Assembly (NCBI GenBank): GCA_035771175.1
Contig: JAYMFD010003106.1
Span: 124,001 to 188,000 of the forward strand
Direction of reading: 5' to 3'
Length of the DNA: 64,000 nt
Source of the DNA: Paratinospora sagittata
Lineage: Eukaryota; Streptophyta; Magnoliopsida; Ranunculales; Menispermaceae
Part shown: positions 1 to 12,762 of the stretch, one piece after another
Layout: each line of letters starts with the position of its first letter
Position numbering within the stretch: the stretch's first letter is position 1
The notes under the pieces: model-generated
What the model was told of the DNA's origin: nothing
The model's database searches: none
The model's input: only the letters and a program-made list of their open reading frames with translations
Translations under genes and position numbers: made by a program

Positions 1-1591
1 ATCCACCGAATTTCTTTTTCCGCCTACTCCTTAAGCGAGTCCCAATATCCTTCAAGCAACCCCCAGAATAGATGGAACTCCGTTCCAATATCCCGATGAA
101 TTTTTGACCCCTAAATCTCAAATTTTGGTTTAAATGAACTAAATTAACTTAGAAAATGTGTTTGAGGCAATCGCGACCAATCCACCGGATTGCTTTCTGC
201 ACCTACTCTTTTAGCGAGTCCCAATATCCTTCTAGCAACCCCCCAGAAAAAATGGAACTCCGTTCCAATATCCCAATGAATTTTTTACCCCTAAATCTCA
301 AATTTTGGTTTAAATTAATTAAATTTATTTAGAAAATTTGTTTGAGGCAATCGCGACCAATCCACCAGATTGCTTTCTCCACCAACTCTTTGAGCGAGTC
401 CCAATATCCTTCTAGGAACCCCCGAAATAGATGGAACTCCGTTCCAATATCCCGTTGAATTTTTGACCCCCAAATCTAAATTTTGGTTTAAATGAACTAA
501 ATATACTTAGAAAAAGTGTTTGAGGCAATCGCGACCAATCCACCGAATTGCTTTCTCCACCAACTCCTTAAGCGAATCTCAATATCCTTCAAGCAACTTC
601 CAGAATAGATGGAACTCTGTTTCAATATGCCGATGAATTTTTGACCATTAAATCTCAAATTTTGGTTTAAAAGAAGTAAATTTACTTAAAAAATGTGTTT
701 GAGGCAATCGCGACCAATCCACTGGATTGCTTTCTCCACCTACTCTTTGAGCGAGTCCCAATATCCTTCTAGGAACCCTCGGAATAGATGAAACTCTATT
801 CCAATATCTCGATGAATTTTTGACCCCTAAATCTCAAATTTTGGTTTAAATGAACTAAATTAACTTAGAAAATGGGTTTGAGGCAATCGCGACCAATCCA
901 CCGGATTGCTTTCTCCACCAAGTCTTTGTGCGAGTCCCAATATCCTTCTATTAACCACCGATAAAGATGAAACTCCGTACCAATATCCCGGTGAACTTTT
1001 GACCCCCAACTCTAAAATCTTGGTTTAAATTAATTAAACTTATTTAGAAAATGTGTTTGAGGCAATCGCGACCAATCCACCGGATTGCTTTCTCCACCAA
1101 GTCTTTGTGCGAGTCCCAATATCCTTCTATTAACCACCGATAAAGATGAAACTCCGTACCAATATCACGGTGAACTTTTGACCCCCAACTCTAAAATCTT
1201 GGTTTAAATTAATTAAACTTATTTAGAAAATGTGTTTGAGGGAATCGCGACCAATCCACCGCATTGCTTTTTCCACCAACTTCTTAAGCGAGTCCCAATA
1301 TCCTTCTAGGAACCCCCGGAATAAATGGAACTCTGTTCCAATATCCCGATGAATTTTTGACCCCTAAATCTCAAATTTTGGTTTAAATGAACTAAATTTA
1401 CTTAGAAAATGTGTTTGAGGCAATCGCGACCAATCCACCTGAATGCTTTCTCCACCTACTCTTTAAGCGAGTCCCAATATCCTTCTAGGAACCCCCAGAA
1501 AAGATGGAACTCCGTTCCAATATCCCAGGGAATTTTTTACCCCCAAATCTAAATTTTGGTTTAAATGATCTAAATATACTTAGAAAAAGTG
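1..1591. repeat. Region I HOR copy 0, truncated 9-mer (block X plus tail)
   Basis: Bases 1-919 match 1,611-2,529 with very few differences (one is G at 278 versus A at 1,888), an offset of 1,610 bp or nine monomers. Monomers 1-876 are block X. Monomers 877-1,591 are the tail seen at the end of the other copies: two D-family monomers, one monomer with GAGGGAATCGCGACC and GCATTGC, and one with CCTGAATGC. The middle part found in copies 1-3 is absent, which indicates a deletion or a short ancestral form. Confidence 0.8.
877..1234. repeat. D-family monomers, tandem pair
   Basis: Two adjacent monomers carry linked variants: AGTCTTTGTGCGAG, CTATTAACCACCG, GATGAAACTCCGTACC, GGTGAACTTTTG, CCAACTCTAAAATCTTGG and TTAATTAAACTTATTTAG. 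They differ from each other by only a few bases (for example ATCCCGG versus ATCACGG). This family has 13 copies, all before position 14,550. Confidence 0.85.
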
Positions 1592-2486
1592 TTTGAGGCA
1601 ATCGCGACCAATCCACCGAATTTCTTTTTCCGCCTACTCCTTAAGCGAGTCCCAATATCCTTCAAGCAACCCCCAGAATAGATGGAACTCCGTTCCAATA
1701 TCCCGATGAATTTTTGACCCCTAAATCTCAAATTTTGGTTTAAATGAACTAAATTAACTTAGAAAATGTGTTTGAGGCAATCGCGACCAATCCACCGGAT
1801 TGCTTTCTGCACCTACTCTTTTAGCGAGTCCCAATATCCTTCTAGCAACCCCCCAGAAAAAATGGAACTCCGTTCCAATATCCCAATAAATTTTTTACCC
1901 CTAAATCTCAAATTTTGGTTTAAATTAATTAAATTTATTTAGAAAATTTGTTTGAGGCAATCGCGACCAATCCACCAGATTGCTTTCTCCACCAACTCTT
2001 TGAGCGAGTCCCAATATCCTTCTAGGAACCCCCGAAATAGATGGAACTCCGTTCCAATATCCCGTTGAATTTTTGACCCCCAAATCTAAATTTTGGTTTA
2101 AATGAACTAAATATACTTAGAAAAAGTGTTTGAGGCAATCGCGACCAATCCACCGAATTGCTTTCTCCACCAACTCCTTAAGCGAATCTCAATATCCTTC
2201 AAGCAACTTCCAGAATAGATGGAACTCTGTTTCAATATGCCGATGAATTTTTGACCATTAAATCTCAAATTTTGGTTTAAAAGAAGTAAATTTACTTAAA
2301 AAATGTGTTTGAGGCAATCGCGACCAATCCACTGGATTGCTTTCTCCACCTACTCTTTGAGCGAGTCCCAATATCCTTCTAGGAACCCTCGGAATAGATG
2401 AAACTCTATTCCAATATCTCGATGAATTTTTGACCCCTAAATCTCAAATTTTGGTTTAAATGAACTAAATTAACTTAGAAAATGGG

Positions 2487-3288
2487 TTTGAGGCAATCGC
2501 GACCAATCCACCGGATTGCTTTCTCCACCTACTCTTTTAGCGAGTCCCAATATCCTTCTAGCAACCCCCCAGAATAAATGGAACTCCGTTCCAATATCCC
2601 GATGAATTTTTGACCCCTAAATCTCAAATTTTGGTTTAAATGAATAAAATTTACTTAGAAAAATTGTTTGAGGCAATCGTGACCAATCCACCAGATTGCT
2701 TTCTCCACCAACTCTTTGAGCGAGTCCCAATATCCTTCTAAGAACCCCCGGAATAGATGGAATTCCGTTCCAATATCCCGATGAATTTTTGACCCCTAAA
2801 TCTCAAATTTTGGTTTATCCTTCTAGGAACCCCCGGAATAGATGGAACTCCGTTCCAATATCCCGATGAATTTTTGACCCCTAAATCTCAAATTTTGGTT
2901 TAAATGAATAAAATTTACTTAGAAAAATTGTTTGAGGCAATCGCGACCAATCCACCAGATTGCTTTCTCCACCAACTCTTTGAGCGAGTCCCAATATCCT
3001 TCTTGGAACCCCCGGAATAGATGGAACTCCGTTCCAATATCCCGGTGAATTTTTGACCCCCAAATCTAAAATTTTGGTTTAAATGAACTAAATATACTTA
3101 GAAAAAGTGTTAGAGGCAATCGCGACCAATCCACCGGATTGCTTTTTCCGCCTACTCCTTGAGCGAGTCCCAATATCCTTCAAGCAATCCCCAGAATAGA
3201 TGGAACTCTGTTCCAATATCCCGATAAAGTTTTTACCCCTAAATCTCAAATTTTGGTTTAAATGAACTAAATTAACTTAGAAAATGGG
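2487..3288. repeat. 802-bp subunit with composite monomer, copy a
   Basis: Four and a half monomers. The next 802 bp repeat the same series, including the partial-monomer junction (2,818 here and 3,620 in copy b). The pair is a local tandem duplication inside HOR copy 1. Confidence 0.75.
2667..2930. repeat. Composite monomer of 264 bp (first copy)
   Basis: The interval between conserved boxes is 264 bp instead of 179. After TTTTGGTTTA (about m143) the sequence jumps back to TCCTTCTAGG (about m59), so m59-m143 (85 bp) is present twice. The junction is at 2,817/2,818. This is the expected product of unequal exchange or slippage between out-of-register positions. Confidence 0.85.
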
Positions 3289-4090
3289 TTTGAGGCAATC
3301 GCGACCAATCCACCGGATTGCTTTCTCCACCTACTCTTTTAGCGAGTCCCAATATCCTTCTAGCAACCCCCCAGAATAAATGGAACTCCGTTCCAATATC
3401 CCGATGAATTTTTGACCCCTAAATCTCAAATTTTGGTTTAAATGAATAAAATTTACTTAGAAAAATTGTTTGAGGCAATCGCGACCAATCCACCAGATTG
3501 CTTTCTCCACCAACTCTTTGAGCGAGTCCCAATATCCTTCTAGGAACCCCCGGAATAGATGGAACTCCGTTCCAATATCCCGATGAATTTTTAACCCCTA
3601 AATCTCAAATTTTGGTTTATCCTTCTAGGAACCCCCGGAATAGATGGAACTCCGTTCCAATATCCCGATGAATTTTTGACCCCTAAATCTCAAATTTTGG
3701 TTTAAAAGAATAAAATTTACTTAGAAAAATTGTTTGAGGCAATCGCGACCAATCCACCAGATTACTTTCTCCACCAACTCTTTGAGCGAGTCCCAATATC
3801 CTTCTAGGAACCCCCGGAATAGATGGAACTCCGTTCCAATATCCCGGTGAATTTTTGACCCCTAAATCTAAAATTTGGGTTTAAATGAACTAAATATACT
3901 TAGAAAAAGTGTTTGAGGCAATCGCGACCAATCCACCGGATTGCTTTTTCCGCCTACTCCTTGAGCGAGTCCCAATATCCTTCAAGCAACCCCCAGAATA
4001 GATGGAACTCTGTTCCAATATCCCGATAAATTTTTTACCCCTAAATCTCAAATTTTGGTTTAAATGAACTAAATTAACTTAGAAAATGTG
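3289..4090. repeat. 802-bp subunit with composite monomer, copy b
   Basis: This is the tandem partner of 2,487-3,288 with a few substitutions, such as AAAAGAATAAAA for AAATGAATAAAA just before the end of the composite monomer. Its final monomer is also the first monomer of block Y. Confidence 0.72.
3469..3732. repeat. Composite monomer of 264 bp (second copy)
   Basis: It has the same 85-bp internal duplication and the same junction as the copy at 2,667, here at about 3,619/3,620. The identical breakpoint shows one origin followed by copying, not independent events. Confidence 0.85.
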
Positions 4091-5341
4091 TTTGAGGCAA
4101 TCGCGACCAATCCACCGGATTGCTTTCTCCACCTACTCTTTTAGCGAGTCCCAATATCCTTCTAGCAACCCCCCAGAATAAATGGACCTCCGTTCCAATA
4201 TCCCCATGAATTTTTTACCCCTAAATCTCAAATTTTGGTTTAAATGAATTAAATTTGTTTGGAAAATTTGTTTGAGGCAATCGCGACCAATCCACCAGAT
4301 TGCTTTCTCCACCAACTCTTTGAGCGAGTCCCAATATCCTTCTAGGAACCCCCGAATTAGATGGAACTCCGTTCCAATATCCCGTTGAATTTTTGACCCC
4401 CAAATCTAAGTCTTGGTTTAAATGAACTAAATATACTTTAAAAAAGTATTTGAGGCAATCGCGACCAATCCACCGGCTTGCTTTCTCCACCAAGTCTTTG
4501 TGCGAGTCCCAATATCCTTCTATTAACCACCGGAATAGATGAAACTCCGTACCAATATCACGGTGAACTTTTGACCCCCAACTATAAAATTTTGGTTTAA
4601 ATGAATTAAACTTATTTAGAAAATGTGTTTGAGGCAATCGCGACCAATCTACCGGATTGCTTTTTCCACCAACTTCTTAAGCGAGTCCTAATATCCTTCT
4701 AGGAACCCCCAGAATAGATGGAAGTCCGTTCCAATATCCCGATGAATATTTGACCCCTAAATCTCAAATTTTGGTTTAAATGAACTAAATTTACTTAGAA
4801 AATGTGTTTGAGGCAATCGCGACCAATCCACCTGAATGCTTTCTCCACCTACTCTTTAAGCGAGTCCCAATATCCTTCTAGGAACCCCCAGAATAGATGG
4901 AACTCCGTTCCAATATCCCAGGGAATTTTTTACCCCCAAATCTAAATTTTGGTTTAAATGAATTAAATTACTTAGAAAAAGTGTTTGAGGCAATCGCGAC
5001 CAATCCACCGGATTGCTTTTTCCGCCTACTCCTTGAGCGAGTACCAATATCCTTCAAGCAACCCCCAGAATAGATGGAACTCCGTTCCAATATCCCGATG
5101 AATTTTTGACCCATAAATCTCAAAATTTGGTTTAAATGAACTAAATTTACTTGGAAAATGTGTTTGAGGCAATCGCGACCAATCCACCGGATTGCTTTCT
5201 CCACCAAGTCTTTGTGCGAGTCCCAATATCCTTCTATTAACCACCGATAAAGATGAAACTCCGTACCAATATCCCGGTGAACTTTTGACCCCCAACTCTA
5301 AAATCTTGGTTTAAATTAATTAAACTTATTTAGAAAATGTG
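3912..5341. repeat. Block Y, 8-mer, copy 1 (1,430 bp)
   Basis: Eight monomers are shared in the same order with 7,671-9,100 (offset 3,759 bp) and 10,797-12,226 (offset 6,885 bp). The block contains two D-family monomers, at 4,449-4,627 and 5,163-5,341. Confidence 0.78.
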
Positions 5342-5520
5342 TTTGAGGCAATCGCGACCAATCCACCGGATTGCTTTCTCCACCAAGTCTTTGTGCGAGT
5401 CCCAATATCCTTCTATTAACCACCGATAAAGATGAAACTCCGTACCAATATCACGGTGAACTTTTGACCCCCAACTCTAAAATCTTGGTTTAAATGAATT
5501 AAACTTATTTAGAAAATGTG
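5163..5520. repeat. D-family monomers, tandem pair
   Basis: Same linked variants as at 877-1,234, including the ATCCCGG then ATCACGG order of the two members. This supports a common tail segment in HOR copies 0 and 1. Confidence 0.83.
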
Positions 5521-6773
5521 TTTGAGGCAATCGCGACCAATCTACCGGATTGCTTTTTCCACCAACTTCTTAAGCGAGTCCCAATATCCTTATAGGAACC
5601 CCCAGAATAGATGGAAGTCCGTTCCAATATCCCGATGAATATTTGACCCCTAAATGTCAAATTTTGGTTTAAATGAACTAAATTTACTTAGAAAATGTGT
5701 TTGAGGAAATCGCGACCAATCCACCTGAATGCTTTCTCCACCTACTCTTTAAGCGAGTCCCAATATCCTTCTAGGAACCCCCAGAAAAGATGGAACTCCG
5801 TTCCAATATCTCAGGGAATTTTTTACCCCCAAATCTAAAATTTGGGTTTAAATGAACTAAATATACTTAGAAAAAGTGTTTGAGGCAATCGCGACCAATC
5901 CACCGGATTTCTTTTTCCGCCTACTCCTTGAGCGAGTCCCAATATCCTTCAAACAACCCCCAGAATAGATGGAACTCCGTTCTAATATCCCGATGAATTT
6001 TTGACCCCTAAATCTCATATTTTGGTTTAAATGAATTAAATTAACTTAGAAAATGTGTTTGAGGCAATCGCGACCAATCCACCGGATTGCTTTCTGCACC
6101 TACTCTTTTAGCCAGTCCCAATATCCTTCTAGCAACCCCCCAGAATAAATGGAACTCCGTTCCAATATCCCGATGAATTTTTTACCCCTAAATATCAAAT
6201 TTTGGTTTAAATTAATTAAATTTATTTAGAAAATTTGTTTGAGGCAATCGCGACCAATCCACCAGATTGCTTTCTCCACCAACTCTTTGAGCGAGTCCCA
6301 ATATCCTTCTAGGAACCCCCGAAATAGATGGAACTCCGTTCCAATATCCCGTTGAATTTTTGACCCCCCAAATCTAAATTTTGGTTTAAATGAACTAAAT
6401 ATACTTAGAAAAAGTGTTTGAGGCAATCGCGACCAATCTACCGAATTGCTTTCTCCACCAACTCCTTAAGCGAATCTCAATATCCTTCAAGCAACTTCCA
6501 GAATAGATGGAACTCTGTTTCAATATCCCGATGAATTTTGACCATTAAATCTCAAATTTTGGTTTAAAAGAACTAAATTTACTTAGAAAATGTGTTTGAA
6601 GCAATCGCGACCAATCCACCTGATTGCTTTCTCCGCCTACTCTTTGAGCGAGTCCCAACATCCTTCTAGGAACCCTCGGAATAGATGGAACTCTATTCCA
6701 ATATCTCGATGAGTTTTTGACCCCCAAATCTCAAATTTTGGTTTAAATGAACTAAATTAACTTAGAAAATGGG

Positions 6774-7670
6774 TTTGAGGCAATCGCGACCAATCCACCG
6801 TATTGCTTTCTCCACCTACTCTTTTATCGAGTCCGAATATCCTTCTAGCAACCCCTCAGAATAAATGGAACTCCGTTCCAATATCCCGATGAATTTTTGA
6901 CCCCTAAATCTCAAATTTTGGTTTAAATGAATAAAATTTACATAGAAAATTTGTTTGAAGCAATCGCGACCAATCCACCAGATTGCTTTCTCCACCAACT
7001 CTTTGAGCGAGTCCCAATATCCTTCTAGGAACCCCTGGAATAGATGGAACTCCGTTCCAATATCCCGATGAATTTTTGACCCCTAAATCTCAAATTTTGG
7101 TTTAAATGAACTAAATTTACTTAGAAAATGTGTTTGAGGCAATCGCGACCAATCCACCAGATTGCTTTCTTCACCAACTCTTTGAGTTAGTCCTAATATC
7201 CTTCTAGGAACCCCCGGAATAGATGGAACTACGTTCCAATATCCCGGTGAATTTTTGACCCCCAAATCTAAAACTTTGGTTTAAATGAACCAAATATACT
7301 TAGAAAAAGATTTTGAGGCAATCGCGACTAATCCACCGTATTGCTTTGTCCACGAACTCCTTGAGCGAGTCCCAATATCCTTCAAACAACCCCCCAGAAT
7401 AGATGGAACTCTGTTCCAATATGCCGATGAATTTTTGACCCATAAATCTCAAATTTTGGTTTAAATGAACTAAAATTACTTAGAAAATGTGTTTGAGGCA
7501 ATCGCGACCAATCCACCAGATTGCTTTCTCCACCAACTCTTTGAGCGAGTCCTAATATCCTTCTAGGAACCCCCGGAATAGATGGAACTCTGTTCCAATA
7601 TCCCGGTGAATTTTTGACCCCCACATCTAAAATTTGGGTTTAAATGAACTAAATATACTTAGAAAAAGTG
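6774..7670. repeat. Five-monomer linker between X and Y in HOR copy 2
   Basis: Five ordinary monomers (897 bp) stand where copy 1 has the composite units. They include the local variants TATCGAGTCC (6,836) and GAGTTAGTCC (7,193) and a CGCGACTAATCC box near 7,323. I see nothing but satellite in them. Confidence 0.75.
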
Positions 7671-9100
7671 TTCGAGGCAATCGCGACCAATCCACCGGAT
7701 TGCTTTTTCCGCCTACTCCTTGAGCGAGTCCTAATATCCTTCAAGCAACCCCAAGAATAGATGGAACTCTGTTCCAATATCCCGATAAATTTTTTACCCC
7801 TAAATCTCAAATTTTGGTTTAAATGAACTAAATTAACTTAGAAAATGTGTTTGAGGCAATCGCGACCAATCCACCGGATCGCTTTCTCCACCTACTCTTT
7901 TAGCGAGTCCCAATATCCTTCTAGTAACCCCCCAGAATAAATGGACCTCCGTTCCAATATCCCGATGAATTTTTTACCCCTAAATCTCAAATTTTGGTTT
8001 AAATGAATTAAATTTGTTTGGAAAATTTGTTTGAGGGAATCGCGACCAATCCACCAGATTGCTTTCTCCACCAACTCTTTGAGCGAGTCCCAATATCCTT
8101 CTAGGAACCCCCGAAATAGATGGAACTCCGTTCCTATATCCCGTTGAATTTTTGACCCCCAAATCTAAATCTTGGTTTAAATGAACTAAATATACTTAGA
8201 AAAAGTGTTTGAGGCAATCGCGACCAATCCACCGGATTGCTTTCTCCACCAAGTCTTTGTGCGAGTCCCAATATCCTTCTATTAACCACCGGAATAGATG
8301 AAACTCCGTACCAATATCACGGTGAACTTTTGACCCCCAACTCTAAAATCTTGGTTTAAATGAATTAAACTTATTTAGAAAATGTGTTTGAGGCAATCGC
8401 GACCAATCTACCAGATTGCTTTTTCCACCAACTTCTTAAGCGAGTCCCAATATCCTTCTAGGAACCCCCAGAATAGATGGAAGTCCGTTCCAATATCCCG
8501 ATGAATATTTGACCCCTAAATCTCAAATTTTGGTTTAAATGAACTAAATTTACTTAGAAAATGTGTTTGAGGCAATCGCGACCAATCCACCTGAATGCTT
8601 TCTCCACCTACTCTTTAAGCGAGTCCCAAAATCCTTCTAGGAACCCCCAGAATAGATGGAACTCTGTTCTAATATCCCAGGGAATTTTTTACCCCCAAAT
8701 CTAAATTTTGGTTTAAATGAATTAAATTTACTTAGAAAAGTGTTTGAGGCAATCGCGACCAATCCACCGGACTGCTTTTTCCGCCTACTGCTTGAGCGAG
8801 TACCAATATCCTTCAAGCAACCCCCAGAATAGATGGAACTCCGTTCCAATATCCCGATGAATTTTTGACCCATAAATCTCAAATTTTGGTTTAAATGAAC
8901 TAAATTTACTTAGAAAATGTGTTTGAGGCAATCGCGACCAATCCACCGGATTGCTTTCTCCACCAAGTCTTTGTGCGAGTCCCAATATCCTTCTATTAAC
9001 CACCGATAAAGATGAAACTCCGTACCAATATCCCGGTGAACTTTTGACCCCCAACTCTAAAATCTTGGTTTAAATTAATTAAACTTATTTAGAAAATGTG
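7671..9100. repeat. Block Y, 8-mer, copy 2
   Basis: Same monomer order as 3,912-5,341. The first box reads TTCGAGGC instead of TTTGAGGC at 7,671. D-family monomers lie at 8,208-8,386 and 8,922-9,100. Confidence 0.77.
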
Positions 9101-10353
9101 TTTGAGGGAATCGCGACCAATCCACCGCATTGCTTTTTTCACCAACTTCTTAAGCGAGTCCCAATATCCTTCTAGGAACCCCCGGAATAAATGGAACTCT
9201 GTTCCAATATCCCGATGAATTTTTGACCCCTAAATCTCAAATTTTGGTTTAAATGAACTAAATTTACTTAGAAAATGTGTTTGAGGCAATCGCGACCAAT
9301 CCACCTGAATGCTTTCTCCACCTACTCTTTAAGCGAGTCCCAATATCCTTCTAGGAACCCCCAGAATAGATGGAACTCCGTTCCAATATCCCAGGGAATT
9401 TTTTACCCCCAAATCTAAATTTTGGTTTAAATGATCTAAATATACTTAGAAAAAGTGTTTGAGGCAATCGCGACCAATCCACCGAATTTCTTTTTCCGCC
9501 TACTCTTTTAGCGAGTCCCAATATCCTTCTAGCAACCCCCTAGAATAAATGGAACTCCGTTACAATATCCCAATGAATTTTTTACCCCTAAATCTCAAAT
9601 TTTGGTTTAAATTAATTAAATTTATTTAGAAAATTTGTTTGAGGCAATCGCGACCAATCCACCAGATTGCTTTCTCCACCAACTCTTTGAGCGAGTCCCA
9701 ATATCCTTCTAGGAACCCCCGAAATAGATGGAACTCCGTTCCAATATCCCGTTGAATTTTTGACCCCCAAATCTAAATTTTGGTTTAAATGAACTAAATA
9801 TACTTAGAAAAAGTGTTTGAGGCAATCGCGACCAATCCACCGAATTGCTTTCTCCACCAACTCCTTAAGCGAATCTCAATATCCTTCAAGCAACTTCCAG
9901 AATAGATGGAACTCTGTTTCAATATGCCGATGAATTTTTGACCATTAAATCTCAAATTTTGGTTTAAAAGAACTAAATTTACTTAAAAAATGTGTTTGAG
10001 GCAATCGCGACCAATCCACCGGATTGCTTTCTCCGCCTACTCTTTGAGCGAGTCCCAATATCCTTCTAGGAACCCTCGGAATAGATGGAACTCTATTCCA
10101 ATATCTCGATGAATTTTTGACCCCTAAATCTCAAATTTTGGTTTAAATGAACTAAATTAACTTAGAAAATGGGTTTGAGGCAATCGCGACCAATCCACCG
10201 GATTGCTTTCTCCACCTACTCTTTTAGCGAGTCCCAATATCCTTCTAGCAACCCCCCAGAATAAATGGAACTCCGTTCCAATATCCCGATGAATTTTTGA
10301 CCCCTAAATCTCAAATTTTGGTTTAAATGAATAAAATTTACTTAGAAAAATTG

Positions 10354-10617
10354 TTTGAGGCAATCGCGACCAATCCACCAGATTGCTTTCTCCACCAACT
10401 CTTTGAGCGAGTCCCAATATCCTTTTAGGAACCCCCGGAAAAGATGGAACTCCGTTCCACTATCCCGATGAATTTTTGACCCCTAAATCTCAAATTTTGG
10501 TTTATCCTTCTAGGAACCCCCGGAATAGATGGAACTCCGTTCCAATATCCCGATGAATTTTTGACCCCTGTATCTCAAATTTTGGTTTAAAAGAATAAAA
10601 TTTACTTAGAAAAATTG
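10354..10617. repeat. Composite monomer of 264 bp (third copy)
   Basis: It has the same 85-bp internal duplication and breakpoint as the copies at 2,667 and 3,469, here at 10,504/10,505. It carries private changes, such as CCCCTGTATCTC near 10,566. Confidence 0.85.
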
Positions 10618-10796
10618 TTTGAGGCAATCGCGACCAATCCACCAGATTGCTTTCTCCACCAACTCTTTGAGCGAGTCCCAATATCCTTCTAGGAACCCCC
10701 GGAATAGATGGAACTCCGTTCCAATATCCCGGTGAATTTTTGACCCCCAAATCTAAAATTTGGGTTTAAATGAACTAAATATACTTAGAAAAAGTG

Positions 10797-12226
10797 TTTG
10801 AGGCAATCGCGACCAATCCACCGGATTGCTTTTTTCGCCTACTCCTTGAGCGAGTCCCAATATCCTTCAAGCAACCCCAAGAATAGATGGAACTCTGTTC
10901 CAATATCCCGATAAATTTTTTACCCCTAAATCTTAAATTTTGGTTTAAATGAACTAAATTAACTTAGAAAATGTGTTTGAGGCAATCGCGACCAATCCAC
11001 CGGGTTGCTTTCTCCACCTACTCTTTTAGCGAGTCCCAATATCCTTCTAGCAACCCCCCAGAATAAATGGACCTCCGTTCCAATATCCCGATGAATTTTT
11101 TACCCCTAAATCTCAAATTTTGGTTTAAATGAATTAAATTTGTTTGGAAAATTTGTTTGAGGCAATCGCGACCAATCCACCAGATTTCTTTCTCCACCAA
11201 CTCTTTGAGCGAGTCCCAATATCCTTCTAGGAACCCCCGAATTAGATGGAACTCCGTTCCAATATCCCGTTGAATTTTTGACCCCCAAATCTAAGTCTTG
11301 GTTTAAATGAACTAAATATACTTAGAAAAAGTGTTTGAGGCAATCGCGACCAATCCACCGGCTTGCTTTCTCCACCAAGTCTTTGTGCGAGTCCCAATAT
11401 CCTTCTATTAACCACCGGAATAGATGAAACTCCGTACCAATATCACGGTGAACTTTTGACCCCCAACTCTAAAATCTTGGTTTAAATGAATTAAACTTAT
11501 TTAGAAAATGTGTTTGAGGCAATCGCGACCAATCTACCGGATTGCTTTTTCCACCAACTTCTTAAGCGAGTCCTAATATCCTTCTAGGAACCCCCAGAAT
11601 AGATGGAAGTCCGTTCCAATATCCCGATGAATATTTGACCCCTAAATCTCAAATTTTGGTTTAAATGAACTAAATTTACTTAGAAAATGTGTTTGAGGCA
11701 ATCGCGACCAATCCACCTGAATGCTTTCTCCACCTACTCTTTAAGCGAGTCCCAATATCCTTCTAGGAACCCCCAGAATAGATGGAACTCCGTTCCAATA
11801 TCCCAGGGAATTTTTTACCCCCAAATCTAAATTTTGGTTTAAATGAATTAAATTACTTAGAAAAAGTGTTTGAGGCAATCGCGACCAATCCACCGGATTG
11901 CTTTTTCCGCCTACTCCTTGAGCGAGTACCAATATCCTTCAAGCAACCCCTAGAATAGATGGAACTCCGTTCCAATATCCCGATGAATTTTTGACCCATA
12001 AATCTCAAAATTTGGTTTAAATGAACTAAATTTACTTGGAAAATGTGTTTGAGGCAATCGCGACCAATCCACCGGATTGCTTTCTCCACCAAGTCTTTGT
12101 GCGAGTCCCAATATCCTTCTATTGACCACCGATAAAGATGAAACTCCGTACCAATATCCCGGTGAACTTTTGACCCCCAACTCTAAAATCTTGGTTTAAA
12201 TTAATTAAACTTATTTAGAAAATGTG
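10797..12226. repeat. Block Y, 8-mer, copy 3
   Basis: Matches copy 1 more closely than copy 2 in several variants, for example CCACCGGCTTGC at 11,356 and 4,470. D-family monomers lie at 11,334-11,512 and 12,048-12,226. The offset to copy 2 is 3,126 bp, not a whole number of monomers, because of the intervening composite monomer. Confidence 0.77.
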
Positions 12227-12405
12227 TTTGAGGCAATCGCGACCAATCCACCGGATTGCTTTCTCCACCAAGTCTTTGTGCGAGTTCCAATATCCTTCTA
12301 TTAACCACCGATAAAGATGAAACTCCGTACCAATCTCACGGTGAACTTTTGACCCCCAACTCTAAAATCTTGGTTTAAATGAATTAAACTTATTTAGAAA
12401 ATGTG
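12048..12405. repeat. D-family monomers, tandem pair
   Basis: This is the third occurrence of the paired form. The first member has CTATTGACC, a variant otherwise seen only in the 4-mer array that follows (13,014-14,450), which suggests the 4-mer was built from this copy. Confidence 0.82.
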
Positions 12406-12762
12406 TTTGAGGCAATCGCGACCAATCTACCGGATTGCTTTTTCCACCAACTTCTTAAGCGAGTCCCAATATCCTTATAGGAACCCCCAGAATAGATGGA
12501 AGTCCGTTCCAATATCCCGATGAATATTTGACCCCTAAATCTCAAAATTTGGTTTAAATGAACTAAATTTACTTAGAAAATGTGTTTGAGGCAATCGCGA
12601 CCAATCCACCTGAATGCTTTCTCCACCTACTCTTTAAGCGAGTCCCAATATCCTTCTAGGAACCCCCAGAAAAGATGGACCTCCGTTCCAATATCCCAGG
12701 GAATTTTTTACCCCCAAATCTAAATTTTGGTTTAAATGAATTAAATTTACTAAGAAAAAGTG

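Larger units (their letters stand above)
1592..5878. repeat. Region I HOR copy 1 (about 23 monomers, 4,287 bp)
   Basis: The order is block X (1,592-2,486), two tandem 802-bp units with composite monomers (2,487-4,090), the 8-mer block Y (3,912-5,341, overlapping the last monomer of the second unit), then the tail (second D monomer, L-type monomer, CCTGAATGC monomer) to 5,878. The length equals 23 monomers plus two extra 85-bp pieces. It is the longest of the four region I copies. Part of it (about 3,250-5,840) recurs at about 10,135-12,720, offset 6,885 bp. Confidence 0.78.
5879..9457. repeat. Region I HOR copy 2 (20 monomers, 3,579 bp)
   Basis: Block X (5,879-6,773) is followed by five monomers (6,774-7,670), block Y (7,671-9,100) and a two-monomer tail (9,101-9,457). 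It lacks the composite monomer and one of the two tandem D monomers of the tail. Block X here matches 1,592-2,486 less closely than the first two X blocks match each other. Confidence 0.75.
9458..12762. repeat. Region I HOR copy 3 (18 monomers plus 85 bp, 3,305 bp)
   Basis: Block X is only four monomers (9,458-10,173). The first X monomer begins as the usual AATTTCTTTTTCCGCC monomer and switches near 9,507 to the next one (CTACTCTTTTAGC), so one full monomer is lost by in-register exchange. Then come one monomer, the composite monomer and a P-type monomer (10,174-10,796), block Y (10,797-12,226) and the complete tail (12,227-12,762). Confidence 0.76.

Noticed and set aside
4221..4637. Longest open reading frame (138 codons, minus strand) and over 100 similar frames of 60-120 codons
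   Set aside because: They are translations of the satellite monomer. The starts checked are TTG or GTG, not ATG. The same DNA is read in several frames, lengths change with each 1-bp indel, and the period of 179 is not a multiple of three. No domain is recognisable.
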